Origin: Candidatus Nitrososphaera gargensis Ga9.2
GTDB taxonomy: Archaea > Thermoproteota > Nitrososphaeria > Nitrososphaerales > Nitrososphaeraceae
Direction of reading: 5' to 3'
Length of the DNA: 64,000 nt
Assembly (NCBI RefSeq): GCF_000303155.1
Contig: NC_018719.1
Coordinates: 2,294,001-2,358,000 of the forward strand
The position numbers and the translations under genes were made by a program. Every line of letters begins with the position of its first letter. Positions within the stretch are counted from its first letter, which is position 1. Below are positions 63,379-64,000 of the stretch, piece after piece. The notes under the pieces were generated by a model, which saw only the letters and a program-made list of their open reading frames with translations, did no database searches and was not told where the DNA came from.

Positions 63379-63480
63379 GGGCCGGTAGTTTAGTCCGGTA
63401 GAATACCTGCCTTGCATGCTGGCTGGCAATGGCAGCAGAGGAGACGTAGGTGGTCGTGGGTTCAAATCCCACCCGGTCCA
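63379..63480 (+). tRNA. tRNA-Ala (TGC) with a 28-base intron
   Basis: Acceptor GGGCCGG pairs with CCGGTCC and contains the G3-U70 pair that marks alanine. Anticodon stem CCTGC (63406-63410) pairs with GTAGG (63446-63450). The anticodon TGC is at 63413-63415. An intron of 28 bases (63417-63444) interrupts after position 37, the canonical archaeal site cut by the splicing endonuclease. T loop GGTTCAAATCC; discriminator A at 63480. Confidence 0.9.
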
Positions 63481-63519
63481 CTACATTTTCAAATACGTAT
63501 CCGTGATATACTGCTCTGC

Positions 63520-64000
63520 TTGGATGATGATAATGCAGGCAAAAGGTGTCAGAAAGAACTGCAGAGCTTGGCTGATCCGGAAAAAGCCGCAGTGTTGCAG
63601 CGGTTTTTCAAGGCAGGACAGGGCCAGTACGGCGAAGGCGACGTTTTCCTTGGAGTCGTTGTGCCCAAGTCAAGAGAGGTAGCCAGGAAGTTCAGCCAGC
63701 TCCCACTGGAAGAGGTAAAGGCGCTGCTCAAGCGTTCATGAGGAGCGGCTCGTCGCGCTCTTGATCCTTGCTCGGAAATATGGCGATAGTAGTGCATCTG
63801 GCAGAGAAAGAAGAAGAGAAAAGATCATCGGGTTCACCTTGAAGCAAGTGAACAACTGGGACCTTGTCGACCTCTCTGCACCGAATGCTCGGGGCGCACC
63901 TGATAGACAAAGATAGGCAGTTGCTGTACAGGCTCGCCAAGTCTGGCAGTGTGTGGGAGAGGAGAATAGCGATCATTTCAACATTTTACTTTATCAGGAA
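63520..64000 (+). pseudogene. AlkD-like DNA alkylation repair protein, frameshifted, leaves the window
   Basis: HEAT-repeat DNA glycosylase relative. From TTG 63520 the first frame gives SLADPEKAAVLQRFFKAGQG and GDVFLGVVVPKSREVARKFS, to a TGA at 63739. The family sequence continues in another frame (HEERLVALLILARKYGDSSA, TLKQVNNWDLVDLSAPN) and then, after a second change near 63890, HLIDKDRQLLYRLAKSGSVW to the window edge. Two frameshifts suggest a dead gene. The 3' end is not visible. Confidence 0.75.

Overview
The window reads as a chromosomal segment of an ammonia-oxidising thaumarchaeon (Nitrososphaerota) of the Nitrososphaera type. Evidence: LysW-dependent lysine/arginine biosynthesis, both subunits of topoisomerase VI, aIF1A, Clp1/Grc3-type RNA kinase, an archaellum/pilus ArlJ/TadC platform protein, archaeal TATA promoters, a tRNA with an intron at position 37/38, a PEFG-CTERM-like secreted protein, many TTG/GTG starts, and numerous small zinc-finger and winged-helix proteins. 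The species cannot be fixed by eye. A broken manganese catalase would suit a Nitrososphaera strain without its own catalase, but that is inference.

Layout. 0-3.8 kb: end of an ArlJ/TadC gene, a winged-helix regulator, a PP-loop synthetase and a VapBC pair with a palindromic operator. 3.8-5.7 kb: a dead CRISPR locus (frameshifted cas1, broken cas2, two 30-nt repeats around one 36-nt spacer) abutted by a truncated tnpB. 5.9-11.2 kb: queD-like/queC, a Clp1-type kinase, an APC transporter with stress-protein domains, then the 3' end of another tnpB with its hairpin. 11.2-24.7 kb: an accessory stretch with a standalone Cdc48 N-domain protein, a large broken secreted beta-propeller gene, several small zinc-finger genes (some very short or overlapping), a broken Hcp-like gene, an intact FtsZ and a broken F420-NADP reductase. 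24.8-43.9 kb: radical SAM protein, UbiA prenyltransferase, two MEDS-domain paralogues, dihydroorotate dehydrogenase, SemiSWEET, top6B-top6A, PRC-barrel-like proteins, metallo-hydrolases and tyrosyl-tRNA synthetase. 44-52 kb: the arginine/lysine cluster in two minus-strand transcription units, argG-lysW-lysX and lysY-lysZ-lysJ-lrp. 52-64 kb: a membrane-bound spermidine-synthase-like protein, a B12-like regulator, dodecin, broken Mn catalase and Dps genes, an alcohol dehydrogenase/carbonic-anhydrase-like/PRC operon, tRNA-Ile, aIF1A, tRNA-Ala and a frameshifted AlkD-like gene that leaves the window.

Working together. The clearest regulatory picture is in the amino-acid cluster. A 60-bp module (TATA element plus three GGTCA-type dyads in fixed register) lies upstream of both biosynthetic operons, and one copy is shared with a divergent ACT-domain gene. 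The Lrp/AsnC regulator at the end of the second operon is the obvious candidate to bind it. LysW, the carrier protein, unexpectedly ends in Gln instead of the Glu that normally carries the substrate.

A second theme is gene decay. At least a dozen accessory genes (CRISPR, transposase, peroxide defence, transport, secretion) carry frameshifts or stops, while all the housekeeping genes between them are intact. This looks like real reductive decay, not sequencing error.
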